64,000 nt of DNA from NCBI GenBank assembly GCA_937871285.1, contig CALMQS010000039.1:186001-250000 (forward strand). The letters run 5' to 3'. Below the pieces are notes generated by a model. It saw nothing but the letters and a program-made list of their open reading frames with translations, did not search any database and was not told where the DNA came from. This document shows, piece by piece, positions 1 to 8,240 of this stretch. Made by a program: the position numbers and the translations under genes. The stretch comes from an uncultured Sphingobacteriales bacterium. Its GTDB lineage: Bacteria > Bacteroidota > Bacteroidia > Chitinophagales > Chitinophagaceae. Position 1 is the first letter of the stretch, and each line of letters opens with the position of its first letter.

Positions 1-57
1 GAAATTTGAATTTTATTTGGTTCTTGTTTTTTGATTTTTTTGGTGCTTTGCATTCCT

Positions 58-89
58 CCGGATTTCGTCCCGCATGTGCGGGATTCCGG
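58..89. repeat. Nested palindrome downstream of the lamin-tail gene
   Basis: A perfect 7-base inverted repeat with a 2-base centre (TCCCGCA-TG-TGCGGGA, 68-83) is flanked by a second pair, CCGGA at 58-62 and TCCGG at 85-89. It lies about 75 bases past the stop codon of the minus-strand gene. There is no T-run beyond it in that direction, so it is not a convincing intrinsic terminator. It could be a small palindromic repeat. The bases before it (1-57) are T-rich and look loosely 7-periodic. Confidence 0.5.
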
Positions 90-162
90 CTTCAGATTTA
101 ATTTTATCAATAGCCCGGTTGTGAAGCCCATCGCCGCAAAGCATGCCTCGTGTTTTGCAGTC

Positions 163-1878
163 TTATTGTCTCAGCCTCGCCAATGTTACCGCCTGCTTAA
201 ATTTTTTTGTTCTTCCATTTAGGCTATACACTTCCGTTAGTATAATATAAATACCCATGCTTGTTTGTTGATTTTTTTCATCCAGCCCGTCCCACCTGAA
301 ATAGCCTTCGGTTCCGCAAATGCCATTACGTACTAAGTAACGGATGGTTCTGCCGCGGGCGTCAAACACGGTAATATTGCATACATAGCCCGGCTCGGGA
401 AAGCGGTAAGTAATGGTAAGAAAATCATCATGCCCGTCATTATCGGGCGAAAAAATGCCGGGACTAATATTGATTTCCCCCTGCAACTGTTCATTGGCTT
501 TGAACTGCGAATTTTGATAAGTGGGCGTTCCATATCCTGCGTCGGCGGCAGCGGAATGCCAGTTGTTTTTATCCTGCGTTGGCAGGTTATAATCTATTCT
601 TTCCAGCGATACGCCTTTGTAGTCAGCAATAAGTTCAAAATGCCATTTTTCATCATACCGCAGCTCATCTATTACTTCACCCAAGGTATTCAATAATACT
701 ACGGTGCCGGAGGCATTTGGGTAAGACGGCATAGTTGTTATTTCTATAAGAGCGCCTGGCGTTTTCACCAGGAATTGCTCTTTAACCGCCACGACGTTAT
801 CCGTAATAACTATAAAGTCGCCGGGGAAAATCAAAAGGTCTTCACTGCCAAGCTGCTTCATGCTATTTATATTACCCGCACTGTTCCTGTTGGCCATATA
901 CAATGTTTTGGCGCTGATGATGTGGTTGCTGCGGTTATACAATTCCACATAGTCTGACCCGTTTGCAGGAGGATTAAAAAGGATTTCATTAATTACTATA
1001 TCCCCCGTTTCAGGCATCTCATCCCTGCCTGCTTTTACAGCAGAAGGATTGATAATATTGCCGCTGCAATCGGATACATTTTTCACCTGCAGGGTGTATA
1101 TTTTATTTTTTGCAAGCGGCTTATCCGGTTTTAGTTGCACGGTGTTAAAGAAAGGCGGCTGTGGCGCTGCCTGTTCAATGATCACGCCATCGCTGCATAT
1201 ATAGTTTGCTTTTACTGCGGCCTGCAGGCTGTCTAATGATTCATCAAATACCAGCAGTACGTGCAGGCTGTCTGTTGCATAGGCGCGCAGCAACTGCGGT
1301 GCTGTTTCATCTTTATTATTCCCTGCTATGGAATTAGCCGCTCCGGGTGTTCCGCCCCTGGCATCTGCGCTGGCTTTCCAGTTGCTGCTACCGCTGCAGG
1401 GATTTTTTGTATCCATCATTTCTAACGACCACCCGCCGGCACTTTTTACGTCGTTCTCATACCAGGTACGGTTGTATTGTACAGCATGTATTACAATATC
1501 CTCATCCGACAAAAGCCAGACCATATCGCTGTTAACCCGTAAGGCGGGAAAACGGCTAACTCCAATAGTGGAGCCGAAAGCTGAAAGCGCCTGCGCACCA
1601 CTTGTTGGGCAAATGATCACAAAATTATCCGGGAGCAATATAAAATGCTCTTTAATTACAGCAGTATTGCCGCCATCGCTGATCTTCCATTCATAAAGAT
1701 CATATGCATTTGGGGAAGCGTTATAAAGTTCAATGTACTTGCTATCCGGCAATACGGGAGATGATACAGGAGGGTTGGCCATAATTTCGTGCAGGAGCAC
1801 AGCGTACCGGGCGGGCTGCTGTGCATGTATACGCAAAAAGCAGCACAGCGTTAGCAGGTAGAGCAGGGTGTTTTTCAT
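163..1878 (-). CDS. Secreted lamin-tail-domain protein with T9SS-type C-terminus
   Basis: A likely cell-surface or secreted protein of 571 residues. I start it at the Met followed by a clear signal peptide (MKNTLLYLLTLCCFLRIHAQ); an in-frame start 27 bases upstream would put nine polar residues ahead of it. A lamin-tail domain runs from about residue 25 to 130 (HEIMANPP, YIELYN). An Ig-like segment follows at about 195-285 (DETAPQLLRAYATDSLHVLL). A second lamin-tail domain is at about 293-420 (DIVINEILFNPP, DYVELYN). The last 95 residues (SPDNDGHDDFL, FDARGRTIR, FRWDG) match the gliding-motility or FlgD-like C-terminal domain used as a type IX secretion signal in this phylum. The role is unknown; such proteins are usually surface adhesins or wall-associated. 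It diverges from the permease operon with a 58-base gap that must hold both promoters. Confidence 0.85.
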   Translation of the reverse strand: MKNTLLYLLTLCCFLRIHAQQPARYAVLLHEIMANPPVSSPVLPDSKYIELYNASPNAYDLYEWKISDGGNTAVIKEHFILLPDNFVIICPTSGAQALSAFGSTIGVSRFPALRVNSDMVWLLSDEDIVIHAVQYNRTWYENDVKSAGGWSLEMMDTKNPCSGSSNWKASADARGGTPGAANSIAGNNKDETAPQLLRAYATDSLHVLLVFDESLDSLQAAVKANYICSDGVIIEQAAPQPPFFNTVQLKPDKPLAKNKIYTLQVKNVSDCSGNIINPSAVKAGRDEMPETGDIVINEILFNPPANGSDYVELYNRSNHIISAKTLYMANRNSAGNINSMKQLGSEDLLIFPGDFIVITDNVVAVKEQFLVKTPGALIEITTMPSYPNASGTVVLLNTLGEVIDELRYDEKWHFELIADYKGVSLERIDYNLPTQDKNNWHSAAADAGYGTPTYQNSQFKANEQLQGEINISPGIFSPDNDGHDDFLTITYRFPEPGYVCNITVFDARGRTIRYLVRNGICGTEGYFRWDGLDEKNQQTSMGIYIILTEVYSLNGRTKKFKQAVTLARLRQ

Positions 1879-1936
1879 AGTTCCAATGTAATAAAATTCC
1901 GGCATATTTTATTACCTTCAGCGCATAAGTTCAGCT

Positions 1937-3295
1937 ATGGCTTCTTCTTCGCAGCAACCCTCAACCGGCGCTCATTTACCCCGTACCTTAGGCCCGCTAA
2001 TGCTTTGGGGACTGGGCGTAGGATATGTTATTTCGGGTATGTATTTTGGTTGGAACCTGGGTCTTGCGGCGGGAGGCACGTACGGGTTAGCGCTGGCTAC
2101 CTTACTTATCATTGTTCTTTATATTACGTTTACTTTTTCCTATACCGAGCTGGCATGCGCCATTCCAAAGGCGGGCGGTGTATTTGATTATGCCACCCGC
2201 GCGCTGGGGAAAGATGCGGGTTTTATAGCGGGTATGGCGCAGATCATCGAATTTGTATTTGCGCCTCCGGCCATCGCCGCGGCCATAGGTGCTTATTTTC
2301 ATATTTTCTTTCCACAGGTGCCCGTTACCGTTATTGCCATAACCGCCTATGTTATTTTTACGGGGCTTAATATTTACGGCGTAAAAGCCGCTGCCACTTT
2401 CGAGCTGGTGATTACCATCCTGGCCGTGGTGGAGCTGCTGATCTTCGCCGGCGCCACCCTTCCTCATTTTGAGCTTAAAAATATTCAGCATAATGCCTTT
2501 CCCTTTGGGTGGAAGGGGGTTTGGGCAGCTATTCCCTTTGCCATCTGGTTTTTTCTGGCCATTGAAGGCGTGGCTAATGTGGCGGAGGAAGCCATCAATC
2601 CGCAACGGAATGTATTACTGGGCTTTGGATCGGCCCTCCTTACCCTCATTGTATTATGCATATTAACCTTTTTGTCTTCCGTAGGTGTGGCCGGCTGGGA
2701 GGCAATCGTATATCCTTCTCCCGGAGCGCCCCCTTCCGATTCGCCTCTTCCGCTGGCCCTGGAAAAAATAACCGGCAGCAGCGGATGGCTGTATCACCTG
2801 CTTATAACCATAGGGCTAATGGGATTGGTGGCTTCCTTTCATGGTATTATACTTGCCGCAGGCCGTGCTACATTTGAATTTGGGAGAGTAAAATATATTC
2901 CGCAGGCATTTGGCAGCATTCATTCTAAGTTTAAAACCCCTGCCAACGCATTACTTATTAATATGGTTATCGGGATCATTGCCCTGCTTACGGGCAAAAC
3001 CGGGCAAATTATTACCGTCGCCTGCTTTGGCGCCATTACCCTGTATGTTTTTTCTATGATAACCATTTTAGTGCTCCGTAAAAGAGAGCCGGGCCTGAAT
3101 CGGCCGTTCAGGGTACCTTTTTATCCATATTTTCCTGTTATTGCTTTAATAATTGCCATAATTTCGCTGATCGCTATGACCACCCTGAACATTGCTGTTG
3201 CCCTGGTTTACTTTGGTATTCTTCTTATCAGCTATATTTGGTTTCATTTTTTTGTAAAACAATCCATGCATGGCGCAGAAATTAACAGTAACTGA
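1937..3295 (+). CDS. Ethanolamine-type APC permease
   Basis: An inner-membrane transporter of the amino acid-polyamine-organocation superfamily, 452 residues, with about 12 hydrophobic segments. The N-terminal core (GLGVGYVISGMYFGWNLGLA), the segment around IPKAGGVFDYATRALG and the run IIEFVFAPPAIAAAIGAYF are what I recall of the ethanolamine permease family rather than general amino acid permeases. The assignment is by memory of the family, not by alignment. It is the first gene of a five-gene cluster that holds everything needed to take an amino alcohol to an amino acid, which supports ethanolamine or a similar amine as substrate. Its 3' end overlaps the next gene by 26 bases, implying coupled translation. 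An alternative is a polyamine or putrescine permease feeding a Puu-like pathway. Confidence 0.85.
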   Translation: MASSSQQPSTGAHLPRTLGPLMLWGLGVGYVISGMYFGWNLGLAAGGTYGLALATLLIIVLYITFTFSYTELACAIPKAGGVFDYATRALGKDAGFIAGMAQIIEFVFAPPAIAAAIGAYFHIFFPQVPVTVIAITAYVIFTGLNIYGVKAAATFELVITILAVVELLIFAGATLPHFELKNIQHNAFPFGWKGVWAAIPFAIWFFLAIEGVANVAEEAINPQRNVLLGFGSALLTLIVLCILTFLSSVGVAGWEAIVYPSPGAPPSDSPLPLALEKITGSSGWLYHLLITIGLMGLVASFHGIILAAGRATFEFGRVKYIPQAFGSIHSKFKTPANALLINMVIGIIALLTGKTGQIITVACFGAITLYVFSMITILVLRKREPGLNRPFRVPFYPYFPVIALIIAIISLIAMTTLNIAVALVYFGILLISYIWFHFFVKQSMHGAEINSN

Positions 3296-4640
3296 ACTTC
3301 TTCAGCAACTTTCCGGTCAAAACATTCAAAAAGTAAAATTAGCTGTAACCGACCTTGATGGGGTGTTGCGTGGTAAGGTTATCAGCTTCGATAAGTTCAG
3401 GTCTATTGCGGGTAGCGGCTTTGGTTTTTGCGATGTGGTATTCGGCTGGGATGCAGGCGACGTAGCCTATGACAACGCTACGGTTACCGGATGGCATACG
3501 GGTTACCCGGACGCTACTGCGGTGGTAGACATTCAAACCTACAGGCGTATACCGTGGGAGAACGACCTGCCTTTTTTCCTGGCCGATTTTGATGACGGCA
3601 AAGGAAACTGCTCAACGGTTTGCCCGAGGAGCTTATTGAAAAAAATTGACCGGCAGGCAAATGATGAAGGCTTTATTGCTTTTTGCTCGCAGGAATTTGA
3701 ATGGTTTAACCTGCTCGATAACTCCACCGAATTATATACCGGGAAGTTCCGCGACCTCAAACCCATGACCAATGGCATGTTTGGCTATTCGGTGTTGCGG
3801 GCTTCACAGAAAAGCGCTTTTTTCCACGACCTGTTCGATTTGCTGAATAAGTTTGATATCCCGATCGAGGGGCTTCATACAGAAACCGGTCCGGGTGTAT
3901 ACGAAGCCGCCATTATGTATTCCGGTATACTGGAAGCGGCAGACAGGGCCGTATTGTTTAAAAGCGGTGTAAAGGAAATTGGCTTCAGGCACGGGGTGCT
4001 TCCCACTTTCATGGCCAAGTTCAGCGAAAACTTACCCGGTTGCAGCGGTCATGTGCACCAGAGCCTGTGGTCGTCCGATGCCAAACGTAATCTTTTCTAC
4101 GACAAAAAAAGCAAAACCGGTATCAGTGCTTTAATGGAGAGCTATATAGCGGGGCAGTTGCATTGTTTGCCTTATATACTTCCCATGTATGCGCCTACGG
4201 TTAACAGTTATAAGCGCCTGGTGGAAGGCGCCTGGGCCCCTACTACCGTTACCTGGGCCATAGACAACCGTACAACAGCTTTGCGGGCCCTGCCAACCGG
4301 CGAAAAATCAACAAGGCTGGAAACAAGGGTAGTGGGGTCCGATTCCAATCCTTATCTGGCTATGGCGGCATGCCTGGCTTCGGGGTTGTACGGCATCCGC
4401 AAAAAAATGAAGCTGCAAATACCTGCTACTACCGGTAATGGCTATGCGGATACCAAACACGGCGTATTGCCCGCGAACTTATGGGAGGCTACACAGGCTA
4501 TGAAACAATCGCCTGTGGCCAAAGAATTATTCGGAGAGCAGTTTGTGGCCCATTTTGCAGGAACACGCGAATGGGAATGGCGGCAGTTTTCCAAAGTGGT
4601 TACGGATTGGGAATTGAAGCGGTATTTGGAGATCATTTAA
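3270..4640 (+). CDS. Glutamine-synthetase-like gamma-glutamyl amine ligase
   Basis: Member of the class I glutamine synthetase fold, 456 residues. It is expected to use ATP to join the gamma-carboxyl of glutamate to an amine. Visible family motifs are LAVTDLDGVLRGK near the N-terminus, the metal and substrate region HTETGPGVYEAA (about 203-214), SGHVHQS with H261 and H263, the Arg-containing KRLVEGAWAPT (R316) and the C-terminal RLETRVVGSDSNPYLAMA. It is not a housekeeping GlnA: there is no adenylylation-type tail, and it sits between an amine permease and alcohol and aldehyde dehydrogenases. By analogy with gamma-glutamylpolyamine synthetases (PuuA) and the Streptomyces gamma-glutamylethanolamide synthetase (GlnA4), I infer ethanolamine as acceptor. 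Substrate choice cannot be read from the sequence alone. It overlaps the permease gene by 26 bases. Confidence 0.87.
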   Translation: MAQKLTVTELLQQLSGQNIQKVKLAVTDLDGVLRGKVISFDKFRSIAGSGFGFCDVVFGWDAGDVAYDNATVTGWHTGYPDATAVVDIQTYRRIPWENDLPFFLADFDDGKGNCSTVCPRSLLKKIDRQANDEGFIAFCSQEFEWFNLLDNSTELYTGKFRDLKPMTNGMFGYSVLRASQKSAFFHDLFDLLNKFDIPIEGLHTETGPGVYEAAIMYSGILEAADRAVLFKSGVKEIGFRHGVLPTFMAKFSENLPGCSGHVHQSLWSSDAKRNLFYDKKSKTGISALMESYIAGQLHCLPYILPMYAPTVNSYKRLVEGAWAPTTVTWAIDNRTTALRALPTGEKSTRLETRVVGSDSNPYLAMAACLASGLYGIRKKMKLQIPATTGNGYADTKHGVLPANLWEATQAMKQSPVAKELFGEQFVAHFAGTREWEWRQFSKVVTDWELKRYLEII

Positions 4641-4715
4641 GGAAGAAGGGACCGGGTGTAAGGAGTAGGGCTTAAGGCAAGTGGATGCAGGTTTCAGGTT
4701 GCAAGTTTCAGGGTA
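4639..4715. repeat. 7-base-unit tract, first block, after the ligase gene
   Basis: Eleven consecutive 7-base units can be laid out from 4639, for example aaggaag, aagggac, aaggagt, agggctt, aaggcaa, caggttt, caggttg, caagttt, cagggta. The first unit contains part of the ligase stop codon. Units share a purine-rich body and differ at one to three positions. No protein is encoded. Confidence 0.7.
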
Positions 4716-4807
4716 ATTCGTTGCGCCGTGGTGAGTAACTATTTAAGAAAGTTCTTTGTGTAATTCCGTGTATTAGTACGTTGTGCCTGCCGGTTTTATC
4801 CGGTGCA

Positions 4808-4842
4808 CAATCTCAAATTTTAAATCTCAAATTTCAAATTGG
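4808..4842. repeat. 7-base-unit tract, A/T-rich block, before the iron ADH gene
   Basis: Five units in register: caatctc, aaatttt, aaatctc, aaatttc, aaattgg. The block ends four bases before the ATG of the dehydrogenase gene. An upstream in-frame ATG at 4781 would translate this repeat, which argues against that start. Confidence 0.7.
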
Positions 4843-4846
4843 ATAT

Positions 4847-5995
4847 ATGTCATTCGAAAAAATCCATCAGTTTAATTTTCCTACCACCATTCGTTTTGGG
4901 GCTAATGCAGTAAAAGAATTACCTGCTTATTTGCAGGCTAACGGGCTTAAAGCGCCTTTAATTGTTACCGACCCCAATGTTTCGCAGTTGCCGTTCTTTA
5001 AAAGTATAGTAGAAGATATACGCAAACACAACATTTCGGTGGAAGTGTTTTCGGATATCCATAAAAATCCTGTTAAATCGGATGTATACAAAGGCGTGGA
5101 AGTTTGGGACAACACGGGCAGAGACAGCATTATAGGCATTGGCGGTGGTGCGGGTCTCGATGTGGCCAGGGCTATCGTTTTACGTGTTCATCACCGCGAA
5201 GATCTTTTTAAATATGATGATTTGATTGGCGGCGATGTGTATGTTACCAATGACGTGCCGCATTTTATAACGGTGCCAACCACTTCCGGCACCGGAAGTG
5301 AGGTAGGCCGAAGCGCCATTATTGCCGATGATGAAACCCACCAGAAAAAGATATTGTTCTCTCCCAAGCTGATGGCCAAAATTGTTTTTGCCGACCCGGT
5401 ATTAACGATGGATATTCCTTCGCCCATTACCGCCGCTACCGGCATGGATGCTTTAACCCATAATATGGAAGCCTTCCTTGCAAAAAATTACCATCCCCTG
5501 TGCGACGGCATAGCGCTGGAAGGCATGAAGCTGATCCATGAATCGCTGGAAAGGGCTACCAATAAACCCGACCTGGAATCGAGAAGTAAAATGCTGCTGG
5601 GCTCCATGATGGGCGCCATTGCTTTTCAGAAAGGACTGGGCGTGGTGCATTCTCTTGCGCATCCGCTTTCCTCGTTGCTCGATACGCATCACGGGTTGGC
5701 CAACGCGGTAAATATTCCCTACGGGATGGAATTTAATATTGCGGGCTTTGAAAGCAAGTTTCAACGTATAGCCCGCACGCTTGAGCTGCAAAAAGAAACG
5801 GGTGATGCCGTGGTGCAGTATTTATTTGATTTGAATACTAAAATAAAAATTCCGCACCACCTGCGTGATATTGGTGTAAAAGAAGAACATATAGAAACCC
5901 TGGCCGACCTGGCATTTGCGGACTTTGCCCATCCCAACAATCCCAGGCCCGTATCAAGGGAAGATTTCAAACAATTGTATTTAAAAGCATTATAA
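4847..5995 (+). CDS. Iron-containing alcohol dehydrogenase
   Basis: Group III (iron-type) NAD(P)-dependent alcohol dehydrogenase, 382 residues, cytoplasmic. The N-terminal half is the nucleotide-binding domain with IGIGGGAGLDVARAI and TVPTTSGTGSEV. The metal ligands are visible as D201 and H205 (GMDALTHNMEAF), H268 (VVHSLAHPL) and H282 (DTHHG), with the same 63- and 14-residue intervals as in FucO. The start at MSFEKIHQF replaces an in-frame upstream ATG whose extra 22 residues are translated 7-base repeat. In the cluster it would oxidise the free hydroxyl of gamma-glutamyl-ethanolamide to the aldehyde. Its stop overlaps the next start (TAATG), showing tight coupling to the hydrolase. Substrate is inferred from context only. 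Confidence 0.93.
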   Translation: MSFEKIHQFNFPTTIRFGANAVKELPAYLQANGLKAPLIVTDPNVSQLPFFKSIVEDIRKHNISVEVFSDIHKNPVKSDVYKGVEVWDNTGRDSIIGIGGGAGLDVARAIVLRVHHREDLFKYDDLIGGDVYVTNDVPHFITVPTTSGTGSEVGRSAIIADDETHQKKILFSPKLMAKIVFADPVLTMDIPSPITAATGMDALTHNMEAFLAKNYHPLCDGIALEGMKLIHESLERATNKPDLESRSKMLLGSMMGAIAFQKGLGVVHSLAHPLSSLLDTHHGLANAVNIPYGMEFNIAGFESKFQRIARTLELQKETGDAVVQYLFDLNTKIKIPHHLRDIGVKEEHIETLADLAFADFAHPNNPRPVSREDFKQLYLKAL

Positions 5996-6705
5996 TGGCA
6001 GAACCGAAAATAGTTATAGGGGTTACAGATTGCAGTAAGTATGCCAACTACAGCAGCTGGATACTGGCGCATGGCGGTAATGTGGAGGTGCAGCAACTAA
6101 GTGCTGATAGCAATCATCTCACGGAAATAAAAGCATGCGATGGTATTGTGCTTACCGGCGGTGAGGACGTACACCCACGGTTTTACAATCGCCCCGATTT
6201 ATATGAGTATTGTTATAAAGATGATGTGAGCGAAAAGAGGGATGAGTTTGAGCTGAGCATACTGGAACATACCGAAGCCAATGCTGTTCCGGTGCTGGGT
6301 ATTTGCAGGGGATTGCAGATCGCCAATGTTTTTTTCGGTGGCACGCTTATCCCCGATATTCCACGGTGGGGGAAATTCAATCATTCCAAATTACCTGGTG
6401 ATAAAGACCGTTACCATGCTATACAGGTAGATCCCGACTCCTGGCTGCATCAGATTGCCGGGCAAAAGGAAGGTATAATAAACAGTAACCACCACCAGAG
6501 TGCAGATGGCATTGGCAGCGGGTTAATTGTATCGGCTTTGTCGCCCGATGGCATCGTGGAGGCGCTGGAAAGAAAAAACCCGGATGGTGCTTCTTTCTTA
6601 TGCCTGGTACAATGGCATCCCGAAAGAATGAACGACCAGAAAAGCAACTTTGTAAAAAATATCAGAGAGGCGTTTGTTGAAGCAGTGATAAGTGGCAGGC
6701 GGTAA
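5995..6705 (+). CDS. Gamma-glutamyl amide hydrolase (PuuD-like, peptidase C26)
   Basis: Class I glutamine-amidotransferase-fold hydrolase, 236 residues. The nucleophile elbow GICRGLQ places Cys at 104, and QWHPERM supplies His208 and Glu210, completing the Cys-His-Glu triad. The region GIVLTGGEDVHP and the loop NSNHHQSAD are typical of gamma-Glu-GABA hydrolases. In this cluster it should split the gamma-glutamyl bond after the amine part has been oxidised, giving back glutamate and releasing the acid product (glycine if the amine was ethanolamine). It starts inside the stop codon of the dehydrogenase gene. Its last codons already lie in a 7-base repeat register that continues into the following gap. 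Confidence 0.9.
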   Translation: MAEPKIVIGVTDCSKYANYSSWILAHGGNVEVQQLSADSNHLTEIKACDGIVLTGGEDVHPRFYNRPDLYEYCYKDDVSEKRDEFELSILEHTEANAVPVLGICRGLQIANVFFGGTLIPDIPRWGKFNHSKLPGDKDRYHAIQVDPDSWLHQIAGQKEGIINSNHHQSADGIGSGLIVSALSPDGIVEALERKNPDGASFLCLVQWHPERMNDQKSNFVKNIREAFVEAVISGRR

Positions 6706-6735
6706 GTGGTGAGAGCTTTACAGGTTGCAGGTTTT
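6687..6735. repeat. 7-base-unit tract running out of the hydrolase gene
   Basis: Seven units in register: gataagt, ggcaggc, ggtaagt, ggtgaga, gctttac, aggttgc, aggtttt. The first two and part of the third encode the C-terminal residues and stop of the hydrolase. The tract therefore either grew from, or has replaced, the end of that gene. Confidence 0.6.
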
Positions 6736-6746
6736 CCGAACCCGCG

Positions 6747-6830
6747 CAACTTGTACCTTGTAACCTGTACCTTGAAACCTGCAACCTGCAACAGCTTATA
6801 CCCTACGCCTTACACCCTCCACCTTAAAAT
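6747..6830. repeat. 7-base-unit tract before the aldehyde dehydrogenase gene
   Basis: Twelve units in perfect 7-base register: caacttg, taccttg, taacctg, taccttg, aaacctg, caacctg, caacagc, ttatacc, ctacgcc, ttacacc, ctccacc, ttaaaat. They are the reverse-complement sense of the caggttg-type units 11-59 bases upstream, so the gap can fold back on itself. The tract ends seven bases before the ATG of the next gene. Confidence 0.8.
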
Positions 6831-6837
6831 AACTAAT

Positions 6838-8202
6838 ATGCAGATCATTAACCCGGCTACCGAAGAAGTGATACAGGAAATCGCGGAAGATTCACCCGAA
6901 GCGATCTTAAAAAAATTTCAATTGGTTAAGGATGGTCAGCCCGTATGGGCTGCAGTGCCTTTAGCAGAAAGAATTGCATGTATTGAAAAGTTTTATGCGT
7001 TCTTGGATGAGAACAAAGACGAGCTGGCAGAAACCCTTACTATGGAAGTGGGTAAGCCCCTTCAGCAATCGTATAATGAGCTGAACGGCGCACGCAAAAG
7101 ACTGGAATATTTTATAAAAAATTCTGCCAGGTGGCTGGCGGAAGAATGGATTACGGAAGAAGACGCTACCAGGGAAAAGATCGTGTATGAACCTTTAGGC
7201 GTTATTGCCAACATTTCGGCCTGGAACTATCCCTACCTGGTAGGTGTAAATGTGTTTGTACCGGCGCTTATTGGAGGTAATGGCGTGCTCTACAAGCCAT
7301 CCGAATATGCCACGCTCACAGGCCTGCATATACAGCGGCTGTTATACCGGGCAGGCATACCCGAAAATGTTTTCCAGGTTATTATCGGAAAGGGCACGGC
7401 AGGGCAGGCCTTGCTGGAATTACCGCTGCATGGTTATTTTTTTACAGGCAGCTACCGTACCGGCAGGTACATAGCCGAACATACCGCTTCAAAATTAGTT
7501 CCTGTTCAGTTAGAGCTTGGCGGTAAGGATCCTTTATACGTAATGGACGATGTGGAGGATGTGGACAGTGTAGCCGCGGCGGCGCTGGACGGGGCGGTGT
7601 ATAATAACGGGCAGAGCTGCTGTGCGGTAGAAAGAATATATGTGCATGAAAAGATTTATGATAAGTTCATAGCTGCTTTTGTAGCAAAGGCAAAAAAATT
7701 AGTGATTGGCGACCCGCTTGATAAAGCTACGGAAATAGGTCCTTTAAGCAGAAAGGAGCAAATCGGTTTTTTAACGCAGCAGGTAGCAGACGCGGAAGAA
7801 AATGGCGGAAAGCTGCTCCTCGGCGGTGGTGCGCTTCAGCAACAGGGGTATTTTTTTCAGCCTACTGTTGTAGTTAATGCCAACCATAAAATGAAGCTGA
7901 TGACGGAAGAATCCTTTGGACCTGTTATCGGCATTCAAAAAGTAAAAGACGACACGGAAGCCGTAGAATTAATGAAAGATACCCCATACGGGCTTACCGC
8001 TGCGGTATATTCCAAAAATTTTGACCGTGCGGAAGCCGTAATGAAGCAGATGGATACGGGTACTGTTTACTGGAACTGCTGCGACAGGGTAAGCGCAGGG
8101 CTACCCTGGTCGGGGCGCAAAAGCTCCGGGCTGGGCGCCACTTTGTCGTACCAGGGCATTCGTGCTTTTGTGCAGCCGAAGGCGTATCATTTGAGGGGAT
8201 GA
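6838..8202 (+). CDS. NAD(P)-dependent aldehyde dehydrogenase
   Basis: ALDH superfamily enzyme of 454 residues, somewhat shorter than the usual 480-500. Catalytic features are Asn130 (SAWNYP), Glu226 (LELGGK) and Cys261 in NNGQSCC. The C-terminal region around GRKSSGLGA is also typical. The nearest functional classes are succinate-semialdehyde or gamma-glutamyl-aminoaldehyde dehydrogenases. I start it at MQIINPATEEV; the open frame continues upstream for 44 residues, but that part is translated heptamer repeat. In the cluster it would oxidise the gamma-glutamyl aldehyde made by the iron ADH to the acid before PuuD-type hydrolysis. It is the last gene of the operon. Confidence 0.92.
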   Translation: MQIINPATEEVIQEIAEDSPEAILKKFQLVKDGQPVWAAVPLAERIACIEKFYAFLDENKDELAETLTMEVGKPLQQSYNELNGARKRLEYFIKNSARWLAEEWITEEDATREKIVYEPLGVIANISAWNYPYLVGVNVFVPALIGGNGVLYKPSEYATLTGLHIQRLLYRAGIPENVFQVIIGKGTAGQALLELPLHGYFFTGSYRTGRYIAEHTASKLVPVQLELGGKDPLYVMDDVEDVDSVAAAALDGAVYNNGQSCCAVERIYVHEKIYDKFIAAFVAKAKKLVIGDPLDKATEIGPLSRKEQIGFLTQQVADAEENGGKLLLGGGALQQQGYFFQPTVVVNANHKMKLMTEESFGPVIGIQKVKDDTEAVELMKDTPYGLTAAVYSKNFDRAEAVMKQMDTGTVYWNCCDRVSAGLPWSGRKSSGLGATLSYQGIRAFVQPKAYHLRG

Positions 8203-8240
8203 CAGGATAACTAAAAGACGAAAGGGAAACAAAGCAGAGA

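Noticed and set aside
31..222. Small plus-strand ORF at the window start
   Set aside because: It overlaps the 3' end of the lamin-tail gene on the other strand and has no recognisable features; the region is repeat and palindrome.
4781..4846. Upstream in-frame start for the iron ADH gene
   Set aside because: The extra 22 residues are translated 7-base repeat; all ADH similarity starts at MSFEKIHQF.
6706..6837. 44-residue N-terminal extension of the aldehyde dehydrogenase
   Set aside because: It is heptamer repeat read through in frame; ALDH sequence starts at MQIINPATEEV.
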